Assembly: GCF_008014775.2 (NCBI RefSeq)
Contig: NZ_CP144914.1
Span: forward strand, 186,001-250,000
Length of the DNA stretch: 64,000 nt
Reading direction: 5' to 3'
Origin: Alkalicoccus halolimnae
Lineage (GTDB): Bacteria; Bacillota; Bacilli; Bacillales; Salisediminibacteriaceae
Part shown: positions 26,739 to 35,085 of the stretch, piece by piece
Layout of the letters: each line of letters begins with the position of its first letter
Numbering within the stretch: the first letter of the stretch is position 1
Notes under the pieces: generated by a model
What the model was told of the DNA's origin: nothing
The model's database searches: none
What the model saw: only the letters and a program-made list of their open reading frames with translations
Program-made: the position numbers and the translations under genes

Positions 26739-26836
26739 ACAAAATGAACAAAATAGAACGAATAGGCATTATTTAACTTATGCGTGGAAGCTTTTTTCTT
26801 CTTTCCTCCAGTAGTACTCTTAGAGAAATCAGAAAA

Positions 26837-26851
26837 TTGTAAGCGTTTACT
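26837..26851 (+). promoter_or_regulatory. cre site (CcpA operator) upstream of the citrate carrier
   Basis: TTGTAAGCGTTTACT fits the catabolite-responsive-element consensus WTGNAANCGNWNNCW at every position. It lies 45 bases upstream of the carrier start, between the regulator gene and the carrier. This suggests repression by CcpA when preferred sugars are present, as known for citM in Bacillus subtilis. Confidence 0.8.
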
Positions 26852-26895
26852 GTTTTCTAGTATTTACTTTAAAAAGAGGAATGGAGGAAAAAAGA

Positions 26896-28227
26896 ATGCT
26901 GAGTATTATTGCGTTTCTTACGGTTATTACGATCGTGGCTCTCCTGATCAGTGGGAAAATCAGCCCTATCGTCGGACTTGTTCTTGTGCCGGTCGTGGCA
27001 GCGCTTGTCGCAGGTTTCCCGGTGGCTGAGATCGGGGAGTTTTTTAACGAAGGAATTGACTCGGTTATCAGTGTTGTTATCATGTTTATTTTCGCCATTT
27101 TGTTCTTTGGCATCATGCAGGATACCGGGCTGTTCGATCCGTTTATAAATAAGGTGATTTCATTAACGAGAGGAAGCGTCATTGCAGTGGCAGTCGGTAC
27201 GGTCATTATCGGTGCCGTAACGCACCTGGACGGCTCTGGTGCTTCGACGTTTCTGATTACAATACCGGCCCTGCTTCCGATTTATTTGAAGCTGCGCATG
27301 AGTCCCTACTTATTGCTGCTTTTAGTCGGACTGAGTGCAAGTATCATGAACCTCGTGCCGTGGGCCGGTCCGATCGGCCGTGCCGGAGCGGTTCTCGGTG
27401 TCGATCCGACCGAGCTTTGGCGCCCGCTGATTCCTGTCCAGCTTTCAGCGATGGTAATGCTCCTTCTCCTCGCTGTTTTCCTGGGGTTAAGAGAAAAGAA
27501 GCGGATTGCCAAACTCGATGAGCATCCGGAAATGTCCGGGGCGGACGAAGAAGTGGCTGCGACGCTCGATGAACCGATGGAGCAGCCGGCCGGTCTGAAA
27601 ACCGACTCGCTCAAGCGCCCGAAACTGATCTGGCTTAATGCGCTCATCGCTGTTTCCGTTATCGGTCTGCTCGTATGGGGCATCATTCCTTCCGGCTTTG
27701 TGTTCATGATCGCATTAAGTCTGGCACTGCCGATTAACTACCCTAACGTGCAGGATCAGATGAGCCGTATTAAAGAGCATGCGCCGAACGCCTTGATGAT
27801 GGCGGCCATTATTCTTGGAGCCGGGTCGTTTCTTGGAATTATGGAAGGAACCGGAATGCTCGATTCGCTGGCCGTTGATCTCGTTGCAATTCTGCCGGCT
27901 TTTATTGTTCCTTACCTGCACGTGATTATGGGCGTATTCGGGGTTCCGTTTGACCTTGTACTCAGTACGGACGCCTATTACTTCGCGCTGCTGCCGATCG
28001 TTGAACAGATCGTCACGGCACAAGGGATTGATTCGATTACCGCTGCCTATACGATGATTATCGGCAACATTATCGGCACGTTCGTCAGTCCGTTCTCCCC
28101 TGCACTGTGGCTTGCTCTCGGTCTTGCCGGTCTTGAAATGGGACGCCATATCCGCTACTCGTTCTTCTGGGTGTGGGGCTTCAGCGTCGCGCTGCTTATC
28201 GTAGCTTTCCTGATTGGCGTCATTTAA
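26896..28227 (+). CDS. CitMHS-family metal-citrate/proton symporter
   Basis: The carrier has 443 residues when started at ATG 26896, preceded by GGAGG at 8 bases; ATG 26881 is badly spaced. It has about twelve membrane helices and CitMHS motifs HLDGSGASTFLITIPALLP near residue 110, MNLVPWAGPIGRAG near 150 and GTFVSPFSPALWLALGLAGLE near the C terminus. Members import citrate complexed with Mg, Ca or other divalent ions. The adjacent DcuS/CitA-type system probably induces it and the upstream cre site gives sugar repression. Which metal complex is carried cannot be told. Confidence 0.92.
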   Translation: MLSIIAFLTVITIVALLISGKISPIVGLVLVPVVAALVAGFPVAEIGEFFNEGIDSVISVVIMFIFAILFFGIMQDTGLFDPFINKVISLTRGSVIAVAVGTVIIGAVTHLDGSGASTFLITIPALLPIYLKLRMSPYLLLLLVGLSASIMNLVPWAGPIGRAGAVLGVDPTELWRPLIPVQLSAMVMLLLLAVFLGLREKKRIAKLDEHPEMSGADEEVAATLDEPMEQPAGLKTDSLKRPKLIWLNALIAVSVIGLLVWGIIPSGFVFMIALSLALPINYPNVQDQMSRIKEHAPNALMMAAIILGAGSFLGIMEGTGMLDSLAVDLVAILPAFIVPYLHVIMGVFGVPFDLVLSTDAYYFALLPIVEQIVTAQGIDSITAAYTMIIGNIIGTFVSPFSPALWLALGLAGLEMGRHIRYSFFWVWGFSVALLIVAFLIGVI

Positions 28228-28297
28228 ACAACAGAGGCTGTCTCAAAAGGTATATTAATACAGACTGGAAAGCATGCGAGGAAGCGGACGAAGTGTT

Positions 28298-28336
28298 AAA
28301 AGCCTGTTAGACGGGGATTTGTCTAACAGGCTTTTG
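28298..28336. terminator. Terminator after the citrate carrier gene
   Basis: AAAGCCTGTTAGAC pairs with GTCTAACAGGCTTT, followed by a short T4 run (TTTTGTTC). It lies about 70 bases past the stop. Confidence 0.7.
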
Positions 28337-28481
28337 TTCGTTTCTTGTCCGGTTTTACAGTATTGATTTCTATTATGAAATGGATTCATATAAAAAGAAA
28401 ATTCATACAATTGTAAAGCGGAATCCATCAGGTCTGTTATAATTGTAAACGAGAGGGAATTTATAAAGGAGCGTGACAGAT

Positions 28482-28688
28482 ATGGAATATTTTGATGAGA
28501 ACGCAAGGCAGGCAGCCAAACTGACCCCGGATGACAGGGAAAAGTACGAAAGCATTTCCAGCCAGATTGCCGAGGAGAAGAAAAAGCTCGAGGTCATGGA
28601 CCAGGTCGATAATGAACCCGAGGACCGCGTTGCCGTCGAACGGAAAATTGAGCAGCTGGAGGAAGAACGATCCAGGCTTCTTCTATGA
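28482..28688 (+). CDS. Small coiled-coil protein of unknown function
   Basis: This predicted 68-residue protein is almost wholly charged and helical (KYESISSQIAEEKKKLEVMD and AVERKIEQLEEERSRLLL). The two heptad-rich halves are split by DNEPED, so it may fold as a helical hairpin. The ATG has AAAGGAG at about 10 bases, and a terminator follows 15 bases after the stop, so it looks like a single-gene transcript. I do not recognise the family. Confidence 0.6.
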   Translation: MEYFDENARQAAKLTPDDREKYESISSQIAEEKKKLEVMDQVDNEPEDRVAVERKIEQLEEERSRLLL

Positions 28689-28703
28689 AAAAAGTTTGAT
28701 GAT

Positions 28704-28739
28704 AAAATCTTTCTCTGTTCAGACGGAGAAAGATTTTTT
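28704..28739 (+). terminator. Terminator after the small coiled-coil gene
   Basis: AATCTTTCTC pairs with GAGAAAGATT, followed by T6, 15 bases after the stop codon. Confidence 0.85.
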
Positions 28740-28787
28740 GAACTATACATTGAACTTAATAATTCGTTTCCGCTTCTTTAAACAAAT

Positions 28788-28842
28788 GCTTTCGTTCCCA
28801 TGGGGATGCTTTCCGGGCGGGCCTCAGCTAATCCCTTCCTTC
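28788..28842 (-). repeat. Fragment of the long non-coding repeat (inverted right end)
   Basis: GCTTTCGTTCCCATGGGGAT and the following CTTTCCGGGCGGGCCTCAGC match, in reverse orientation, the right-hand part of the long repeats at 30640 and 50893. Only about 55 bases remain. The rest of the 28740-28940 gap shows no gene. Confidence 0.75.
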
Positions 28843-28940
28843 AACAACCAACAGCGCTTTAAGAATAAGCCGCTCTTTTTTCTGGAACTATTTTTTCCGC
28901 AGGGCGTAAAAACAAACAGAATGAGAAAAGAGGTGCGGAC

Positions 28941-29699
28941 ATGAGGGTATGTGTAATCCTGCTGTTCTTTCTTCTGGCGGGCTGCGGAGGCGGAAATGAA
29001 GAATACAAAATAAGCGGAAAGAGTATCGGAGCTGAGGAAACAGAAAACCTGTTTACTGTTTTTATAGAAGATAATCTGGGAGGGAACGAGCTGACTTCTG
29101 TGCGGAACAGTACATTCGATGCCGAGGCTTATGAAGTGGAAGCTTACAATGTCCTCGTTTCTGAAGACACCGTGATTAAGGTTAAAGAAACGGGGGAAGA
29201 AACAGCTTTCAGAGAGAGCGGGCTCGGTATTAACGTGGGCCAGTCGGTTGAGGTGCAGGTGGAAGGAGACTTCACACCGGAAAAGCAGGGCGACCGCGAC
29301 GGCTATATTATGCGTGACCGCAGTTTTCTGCCGGTTTACGAAGCGGAAGAGGTTCTCGTTGCGGAGCTGGAATTTGAAAATCTTCATCACTATGTGGTGA
29401 ATAATCTGCTTTCTTCTTTTGGAGAAGGAAATCTGGTTTTGATCGTTTCAGAGGAAGGGAGTGAAGCCTGGAACGATTTTCGTGCGCAGAGGGAGCACTA
29501 TCATCAGGAGCTTTCTGCCTATGGGAGCGGCCGGAAATGGATCGGGGTCCAGGAGTTTCCGGCTTCCAGTTATGAGAGCTTTAATCCGCCGCAGGAGTAC
29601 GATACTTATCCTGTTTATTTAATATACAGCGGGCTTGGCCTCGTTGAAATGGAAACCGAATGGGATGGGGTAGTGGAGTATTTTCGGGAAAACAGCTGA
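28941..29699 (+). CDS. Predicted lipoprotein, paralogue of the one at 35761
   Basis: The 252-residue protein has a short signal (MRVCVILLFFLLAGC, lipobox LAGC, Cys15) and an acidic mature domain. It shares YKISGKSIG, EAYEVEAYNVL, DRSFLPVYEAEEV, HHYVVNNLL and a tail YPVYLIYSG...EYFREN with the lipoprotein encoded at 35761-36567. The two are diverged duplicates lying 6 kb apart. I do not recognise the family. It should be anchored to the outer face of the membrane. The start has AGAGGTG at about 6 bases. Confidence 0.75.
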   Translation: MRVCVILLFFLLAGCGGGNEEYKISGKSIGAEETENLFTVFIEDNLGGNELTSVRNSTFDAEAYEVEAYNVLVSEDTVIKVKETGEETAFRESGLGINVGQSVEVQVEGDFTPEKQGDRDGYIMRDRSFLPVYEAEEVLVAELEFENLHHYVVNNLLSSFGEGNLVLIVSEEGSEAWNDFRAQREHYHQELSAYGSGRKWIGVQEFPASSYESFNPPQEYDTYPVYLIYSGLGLVEMETEWDGVVEYFRENS

Positions 29700-29730
29700 A
29701 CGCAGTCTCTGAAGACGCAGCCAGCACAAA

Positions 29731-29754
29731 GAGGCCGGCATGGGAGCCGGCCTC
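29731..29754. terminator. Hairpin between convergent lipoprotein genes
   Basis: GAGGCCGGC pairs with GCCGGCCTC around a six-base loop. Only weak T runs flank it, but its position between convergent genes suggests that it is a shared terminator. Confidence 0.55.
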
Positions 29755-29797
29755 CTGTCCGTTATCGCATGGATAATGAAAAGCTTTCTTCTTAACG

Positions 29798-30550
29798 CTA
29801 GTCCTGCTTGCCATAAGCAGCCATTTGTTCATGGTAGGCGAATTCGACCATCGTAAAATCATGGCCCCAGTCGGCATAGGCTCTTTCCATCTGGGTCTGC
29901 TCCACTTCCGACGTTAAATTCATGCTTCTTAATTTATTGTAGGAATCTTTCTGTTCTTCGATCACGAATTCCTGCATAACATAGTCATCCGGCCAGTCGG
30001 CTTCTGCGTTGGTACGGATTTTAGAGACGGCTTCATCTTTGGAAAGGCCGGTAATGACGTTCGAGAAGCTGCCGGACGTTTTCTCTGCTTCTTCGTCATC
30101 TTCGTATTTTGTTATTTCAGCCGGCTGTTTTTCGTTGGCCTCAGCGGTTTCACTCGTCAGCGAAACGAGTTCTGCCGTCGCTTCTTCGAGTTCTGCGTGC
30201 AGGTCTTTATTCTCAGCTTCAAGAGAATCCTTGTCTGCCCGCAGTGTGTCACGTTCCTCCTGGAGAGAGTCCGCCTTTTCTTCAAGGAGATTGTGGTTCT
30301 CTTCCAGAAGCGTATATGCTTCATCAAGCTCTGCAAGGGAGGAATCCGCTTCGAATATTTCTATTTCCTCTGTCAGCTGTTTATTTTCAGCTTCCAGTTC
30401 ATTCAGCTCTGTTTCCAGCTGCTTATTTTTCTCTTCGAGACCGGAAGCTGTTTCCTGGGCGCTCTCCAGCTCTCCCTGCAGGTTGTTACCGCAGGCAGTC
30501 AAAGAAAGTGCCGCAGCCAGGGTAAGGGGGATAAATAAATAATTTTTCAT
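29798..30550 (-). CDS. Coiled-coil lipoprotein with duplicated C-terminal motif
   Basis: The 250-residue protein has signal and lipobox LTAC (Cys20) and then about 120 residues of Glu/Leu-rich coiled coil (QLETELNELEAENKQL, SLQEERDTLRADKDSLEAEN). A C-terminal region contains two related 30-residue units: IRTNAEADWPDDYVMQEFVI then EEQKDSY, and MERAYADWGHDFTMVEFAYH then EQMAAYG. Each has the A-D-W-x-D-(Y/F)-x-M-x-E-F core. The layout suggests a surface stalk carrying a small binding head. The start follows AAGGAGA. It is a single gene, convergent with the preceding lipoprotein. The function is unknown. Confidence 0.75.
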   Translation of the reverse strand: MKNYLFIPLTLAAALSLTACGNNLQGELESAQETASGLEEKNKQLETELNELEAENKQLTEEIEIFEADSSLAELDEAYTLLEENHNLLEEKADSLQEERDTLRADKDSLEAENKDLHAELEEATAELVSLTSETAEANEKQPAEITKYEDDEEAEKTSGSFSNVITGLSKDEAVSKIRTNAEADWPDDYVMQEFVIEEQKDSYNKLRSMNLTSEVEQTQMERAYADWGHDFTMVEFAYHEQMAAYGKQD

Positions 30551-30639
30551 ACTTTCTCCTTAATGATCAATATGGCATATAATTATAGTAATCATATCAT
30601 AGGGAATAAGCAATAAGTAAATGGAATGTTTAATACATA

Positions 30640-31287
30640 AGCTCTGATAAAGCATTCTGTTGTTGATATATATAAGAAAACTTCGCTTCGGCCTGCCGTG
30701 GAGGAGCTTTCCGGGTGGGCTTACGCCCTGCGGGATCTTCCAATCTCCTTCTTCCACGGGCATGTTTCCGCTTCGTTTTTTATTCTCCCATACAGAAAGT
30801 CTGCTGGTTGAATCAAGAAGTGATCAAGGTAAAAACCAATGCCAGGGCAGAGACTCCTGCGGAAAAAGAAAGCGGGAAGATCCTCCCGGACGCAAGGGAA
30901 GCCGCATGCTTTCTCCGCGGCAGGCGGAGGAGCCGCAGGCAATCCAATAACAACACGGAGCTTTAACAGAGACACTCATCCAAATATTTTTGCACCATGA
31001 AGCATGAAAATGCCCTTTTGCAAGAATAGAATTTCCCATCTATAAAGGTGGTATGAAGGATTTTCAAGAAAGGATCTTCTTTAGTAGGCGGCAGATACTT
31101 CTCTATCTTTTTACCGTAAGCTGGAGTGGACATGGGGCGACTCCGAGGCGAATAAGGAGGAGCCGAAGATCCATTCAGCCCGACGGAAGGGAGGACGGAA
31201 TTAGCTGAGGCCGGCCCGCCCGGAAAGCGTCCCCATGGAAACGAAAGCGTACGTGCGTTTCGTATATACTCTATTTTCAAGGTAGCC
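30640..31287 (+). repeat. Long structured non-coding repeat, full copy
   Basis: About 648 bases without a supported gene. The left half (30640-30972) begins near GCTCTGATAAAGC and ends GCTTTAACAGAG, an inverted pair. Its arms are partly complementary, for example GGATCTTCC near 30730 against GGAAGATCC near 30890. The right half ends ATGGAAACGAAAGCG then TTTTCAAGGTAGCC and contains a second palindrome (CATGGGGCGACTCC against CGTCCCCATG). Copies or fragments occur at 22061, 28788, 39843, 48601, 52866 and 57483. It looks like a MITE-type or composite non-autonomous element. It fills the whole gap between the coiled-coil lipoprotein and the phosphoesterase gene. Confidence 0.8.
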
Positions 31288-31340
31288 AATACATAAGGTA
31301 GTTCCCTGCATGAACATAAAATGAATTCCAGGAGGAGCAT

Positions 31341-32183
31341 ATGAAGAAAAAAGCGGTAATAACAGCCTGCAGCCTGCTGCTTTTGACAGGAGTGGGAGCG
31401 TTCTTCGTTTACGTTCAAAACAATGCACTGACAACGAGTGAGCACACGCTGCAGCTGAACGGTGCGGCTGGAGATTTCGGAGGATTCACTATCATCCATT
31501 TATCTGATTTACACGGAAAATCGTTTGGAAAAGAACAGCGGACCCTGGTGAAAAGAGTAGAAGCGGAAAAGCCGGATATGATTCTGTTTACTGGAGACTT
31601 AATAGATTCAAACAGAGGCGGGGCAGATGCTGCTCTGACTTTAATGGACAAAATGACGGACCTTGCACCGGTCTATTTTGTGAACGGAAATCATGAATGG
31701 CAGGCCGGAAACTGGGATATGTTAAAACAGCGCCTGCAGGAAACAGGGGTTCGCGTACTTTCCAATCAATCCGAAACGATTAAGGCGGGAGAAGAGACGA
31801 TACGGGTGGCAGGAATTGAAGATCCTGCGAGCGGAAGCGAATCCTATCCGCAAAGAGCGGTAACGGAAGAAAATATTAAGGAAGTTATGAATGAGGAGGA
31901 GAAGGAGCCTGTTATTCTTTTGGCCCACAGACCTGAAAATTTTTCTCTTTATACTGCGAAGGAATTTGACCTCGTATTGTCGGGGCACGCTCATGGAGGG
32001 CAGTTCAGGCTTCCAATTGCAGGCGGGCTGATTGCTCCGGATCAGGGATTTCTGCCTTCATATACATCGGGAGCTTACGAAGAGAGCGGGACTACGATGA
32101 TCGTCAGCCGCGGCCTTGGAAACAGTGTGATTCCTATTCGGGTGTTTAACCGGCCGGAGGTTGTTAAAATCACCCTCGAATGA
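31341..32183 (+). CDS. Metallophosphoesterase, YkuE/YaeI type
   Basis: The 280-residue protein has an N-terminal membrane anchor (about residues 4-25) and a calcineurin-like phosphoesterase domain. Metal-binding motifs are HLSDLHG (about residue 52), FTGDLID, VNGNHEW, LLAHRPENF and GHAHGGQ. This matches the two-metal YkuE/YaeI group, which act on UDP-diacylglucosamine or other phosphoesters outside or at the membrane. The motif set is complete, so it should be active. The start follows AGGAGGAG. It lies directly after the long repeat, with no clear operon partner. Confidence 0.88.
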   Translation: MKKKAVITACSLLLLTGVGAFFVYVQNNALTTSEHTLQLNGAAGDFGGFTIIHLSDLHGKSFGKEQRTLVKRVEAEKPDMILFTGDLIDSNRGGADAALTLMDKMTDLAPVYFVNGNHEWQAGNWDMLKQRLQETGVRVLSNQSETIKAGEETIRVAGIEDPASGSESYPQRAVTEENIKEVMNEEEKEPVILLAHRPENFSLYTAKEFDLVLSGHAHGGQFRLPIAGGLIAPDQGFLPSYTSGAYEESGTTMIVSRGLGNSVIPIRVFNRPEVVKITLE

Positions 32184-32296
32184 GGCGGCAGGAGAAGCGC
32201 TGCATTTCCGCGGGAAAGGGAAGCGCCGGATCTTCATTCGGGACAGGCGGGAGAGGTGCTTATTTATGTAGAGTGCATACACATCGGCACGAAGGT

Positions 32297-32458
32297 TTAA
32301 AACAGGAACAGAAACGGGAAAATCACTGCCTGAACTATCGAAAGTTTCAGCCAGAGAGTTTTGCTCGTTCCCTTCATTCCGCGCAGAAAGCCGAAATAAC
32401 CGAACGCGTTGACAGCTGCCATGATAAAAAATATAGTCAAAAAACCGATGAAATCCAT
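32297..32458 (-). CDS. Small hydrophobic membrane protein
   Basis: The peptide has 53 residues from ATG 32458, which has a strong AAGGAGG at about 7 bases. Two hydrophobic segments (IGFLTIFFIMAAVNAFGYFG and LSIVQAVIFPFLFLF) are separated by a short basic loop, RGMKGTSKTLWLK. The ribosome site and hairpin-like topology support a real gene. No family is recognised. Confidence 0.55.
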   Translation of the reverse strand: MDFIGFLTIFFIMAAVNAFGYFGFLRGMKGTSKTLWLKLSIVQAVIFPFLFLF

Positions 32459-32612
32459 TATGTCCTCCTTATGGAACAATTTAGGTTATTATAACAGGCA
32501 GCCTGTGCAGATACAATCAATCCGGACAAAATCCTTTCTTCCTCTGCAGCAAGTAGGCTAAGATAGAGCAAGATAACAGTTCTAATTGGAACGGGAACAG
32601 GAGAGGGACAAT

Positions 32613-34004
32613 GTGCCGGATGATATAAAGAAATTTCCGCTGGTTGCGGTCCTGCTTACCGGAACGTTCGTAGCGATTCTCAACCAGACGCTGCTCGTGA
32701 CCGCGATTCCTCCGATTATGCGGGATTTAGGAATTAATGCTAACAGCGCCCAGTGGCTGAATACGATTTTCATGCTTGTAAACGGGATTATGATTCCGAT
32801 TACGGCTTTTTTAATTGGCAAATTTACGACGAGAAAACTGTTTATGACGGCGATGAGTCTTTTCGCAGCTGGAACGCTCATCGCAGCGCTTTCACCGAAT
32901 TTTGAAGTGCTGATCGCTGGACGCATTGTCCAGGCGAGCGGAGCCGGTATCATGATACCGCTTATGCAGACGGTGCTGTTTATGATCTTCCCTGTGGAAA
33001 AGCGCGGCCAGGCAATGGGACTTGTCGGGATGGTGATCGCTTTCGCCCCGGCGATCGGTCCAACTCTTTCCGGCTGGGTCGTCGATCAGTATCCGTGGCG
33101 GACGCTGTTCTATATCGTTCTCCCGATCGCCCTGATCGATTTGATTGCCGCCTATTTTCTGCTGAAAAATGTGACGAAACAGACGTTTCCGAAAATTGAC
33201 GTCCTTTCCATCGTGCTTTCTACGTTTGGGTTTGGGGGGCTGCTCTATGCTTTCAGTATGGCCGGGGCCTCGGGGTGGCTGAGTGCGGAAGTCATTATAG
33301 TGATGAGCATTGGAGCGGTTTCGCTTACGTGGTTCATTACGAGACAGATGCGGCTGAAAGAGCCGATACTCGAGTTCCGTGTTTTCCGCTACAGCATTTT
33401 TACGCTCACCAACGTCATAGGTATTGTCGTATTTATGTCGATGATCGGAGCCGCTACGATTCTGCCGATTTATATGCAGAATATGCTCGGTTTCAGCGCG
33501 TTTGAATCCGGATTGATGCTCCTGCCGGGGGCGCTTTTGATGGGCTTTATGAACCCGATTACGGGACGAATTTTTGATAAAGTAGGCGCAAGATGGCTTG
33601 CCATCTCCGGGATGGCGCTGCTGACGGTCATGACGTTTTTGTTTACACGCCTCACCGAGGATACGCCGTTCGTCTATATGGCGACTGTTCATGCTTTTCG
33701 GATGCTGAGTCTGGCGATGGTGATGATGCCTGTAACGACGGCCGGATTGAACCAGCTACCGGAAAGACTGATTCCTCACGGGACGGCGATGAACAACACG
33801 CTCCGCCAGGTCGGAGGCTCGCTCGGGACTGCCTTTCTCGTTACGATGATGACTGTCGGAGCGGCGGCTTCTTCAAACGGGTTAACCGACAATCAGGCAA
33901 TGGTTCAGGGCGTGAACATTTCTTTCTGGGTCGCTACTGCGCTCGCGTTCGTCGGTTTTATCATTGCTCTGTTTATTAAAAGTCCACCGAAAAAAGCAGC
34001 TTAA
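32613..34004 (+). CDS. MFS drug efflux transporter, DHA2 (EmrB/QacA) family
   Basis: It has 463 residues if started at GTG 32613, which has AGGAGAGG at 6 bases; an in-frame TTG 32586 precedes the ribosome site. About fourteen membrane helices are present. Family motifs are LNQTLLVTAIPPIMRDLG near the N terminus, GRIVQASGAGIMIPLMQT, the motif C-type stretch GMVIAFAPAIGPTLSGWVVD and the late NNTLRQVGGSLGTAFLVTMM. Such proteins export lipophilic drugs by proton antiport; LmrB/MdeA-type proteins are close relatives. No regulator gene adjoins it. Confidence 0.9.
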   Translation: MPDDIKKFPLVAVLLTGTFVAILNQTLLVTAIPPIMRDLGINANSAQWLNTIFMLVNGIMIPITAFLIGKFTTRKLFMTAMSLFAAGTLIAALSPNFEVLIAGRIVQASGAGIMIPLMQTVLFMIFPVEKRGQAMGLVGMVIAFAPAIGPTLSGWVVDQYPWRTLFYIVLPIALIDLIAAYFLLKNVTKQTFPKIDVLSIVLSTFGFGGLLYAFSMAGASGWLSAEVIIVMSIGAVSLTWFITRQMRLKEPILEFRVFRYSIFTLTNVIGIVVFMSMIGAATILPIYMQNMLGFSAFESGLMLLPGALLMGFMNPITGRIFDKVGARWLAISGMALLTVMTFLFTRLTEDTPFVYMATVHAFRMLSLAMVMMPVTTAGLNQLPERLIPHGTAMNNTLRQVGGSLGTAFLVTMMTVGAAASSNGLTDNQAMVQGVNISFWVATALAFVGFIIALFIKSPPKKAA

Positions 34005-34122
34005 CTGCCGCTGCTTTGAGGCTGGAGACAAGGGAGACTTCCTTTTACAGAAACAGACCAGCTCTCTCCTGAGAGCCTGGGACCACTAACATGGTTTTTC
34101 AAGCCTTTCCAGACATAAGCTG

Positions 34123-34162
34123 AAAAGCCCGCTGCCATTTTAACGCAGAACGGGCTTTTTTT
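34123..34162. terminator. Terminator between convergent genes
   Basis: AAAGCCCG pairs with CGGGCTTT, followed by T7 on the plus strand; a short A run precedes it. It can serve both the MFS gene and the minus-strand membrane-protein gene that ends beside it. Confidence 0.7.
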
Positions 34163-34634
34163 ACGTGCGTTTGATTTCTTCCGCCCAGGCCTGCACCTTT
34201 GGAAGCAGAGTAACAGCCTGAATGAGCAGGCCAAGACCCGCAGAGATGAGATGAATAAGAAGAACTTCCTGGAAAAGATACGTCTGCACGATAATCCAGA
34301 TGACAAGCGCATAGCCGGTATATAAAGAAAAGCTCCACGACCAGTGGTGACGTTTAAAAAGGTTGACAGCTTCCGCTGCTTTCCATGAAGGATGGCGAAG
34401 GAAGCCCCACATAATAACGAGAGGCACAAGACCGAATAACAGCAGTAAAATCACGCCCGGCACTAGATAGGAGGCAAACGGTGTCTGATCGAGAAGGGAA
34501 AGAGGAAGCATTAATAAGTCACCGCTTGGATCGATCACGAGACCCCCTCCGCCGAAAAGAGCGCCGAGAGCCAGTAAAAGATGAAGGACAAAAAGCAGTT
34601 TTCCTGCCGGTGGAAACCGTTTTGCTGAATGCAT
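34161..34634 (-). CDS. Predicted four-helix membrane protein of unknown function
   Basis: The 157-residue protein starts at ATG 34634 after AAAGGAG at about 9 bases. It has hydrophobic segments at about residues 13-33, 50-78, 97-115 and 118-138, and a basic C-terminal tail (AWAEEIKRT). Its layout is that of an uncharacterised Bacillus membrane protein. No residues suggest an enzyme. Confidence 0.65.
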   Translation of the reverse strand: MHSAKRFPPAGKLLFVLHLLLALGALFGGGGLVIDPSGDLLMLPLSLLDQTPFASYLVPGVILLLLFGLVPLVIMWGFLRHPSWKAAEAVNLFKRHHWSWSFSLYTGYALVIWIIVQTYLFQEVLLIHLISAGLGLLIQAVTLLPKVQAWAEEIKRT

Positions 34635-34791
34635 CACTTTTGACTCCTTTCCTGGAAAGTGAAAGAGCAGTGAAAAAATGTCTTCCAGAAAGCCTCGTGT
34701 GAAAGTAAATATCTACCTTCTATTATACAGAAGAGGCCTGCCTATTTGTGGCAGATTCGTCTTTTTCGAAATCAAAAAGACTGCCAGCTTC

Positions 34792-34925
34792 TTTACTCTT
34801 AATAGCGGGATTTTACTCTGCACAAACAGCGATTAACTGATTTTTCAAAGGGATTTACTCTCAATAAGGACCTTTACTCTCAAATGGGGGGGGGTAACTG
34901 ATTTTAACGGGCCTGAATGGGCGGT
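34792..34925. repeat. Short interspersed TTTACTCT repeat cluster
   Basis: TTTACTCT occurs four times (34792, 34812, 34854, 34873) and TAACTGATTTT twice, interleaved, in a gene-free stretch. A run of nine or ten G lies just after the last copy. The surrounding 34640-35080 interval shows no gene. The role is unknown. Confidence 0.5.
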
Positions 34926-35085
34926 AATTCATCGTTCCAGCACCCGAATTCATCATTCACCTTTCAGCCGGTAAAAAAGCCATTTAACTGTAATAATGAG
35001 GATTACTTTCTATCGAATAGAGGAAAAGTAAACTACTATATAGTCTTCGGCCGCCTGCTTTTGAAAAAATGCGGAGGGGGGTGAG

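Noticed and set aside
28231..28255. GAGGCTGTCTCAAAAGG after the citrate carrier, similar to the end of some IS elements
   Set aside because: Only one end is present, with no transposase remains nearby; it could be chance or part of the terminator region.
30009..30542. 177-residue Ser-rich plus-strand frame opposite the coiled-coil lipoprotein
   Set aside because: The Ser runs are the complement of Glu/Leu codons in the real lipoprotein gene.
30660..31499. Several 70-180-residue frames inside the long repeat
   Set aside because: The frames are not conserved between repeat copies, which differ by indels, and lack ribosome sites. The copies are better explained by RNA or DNA structure.
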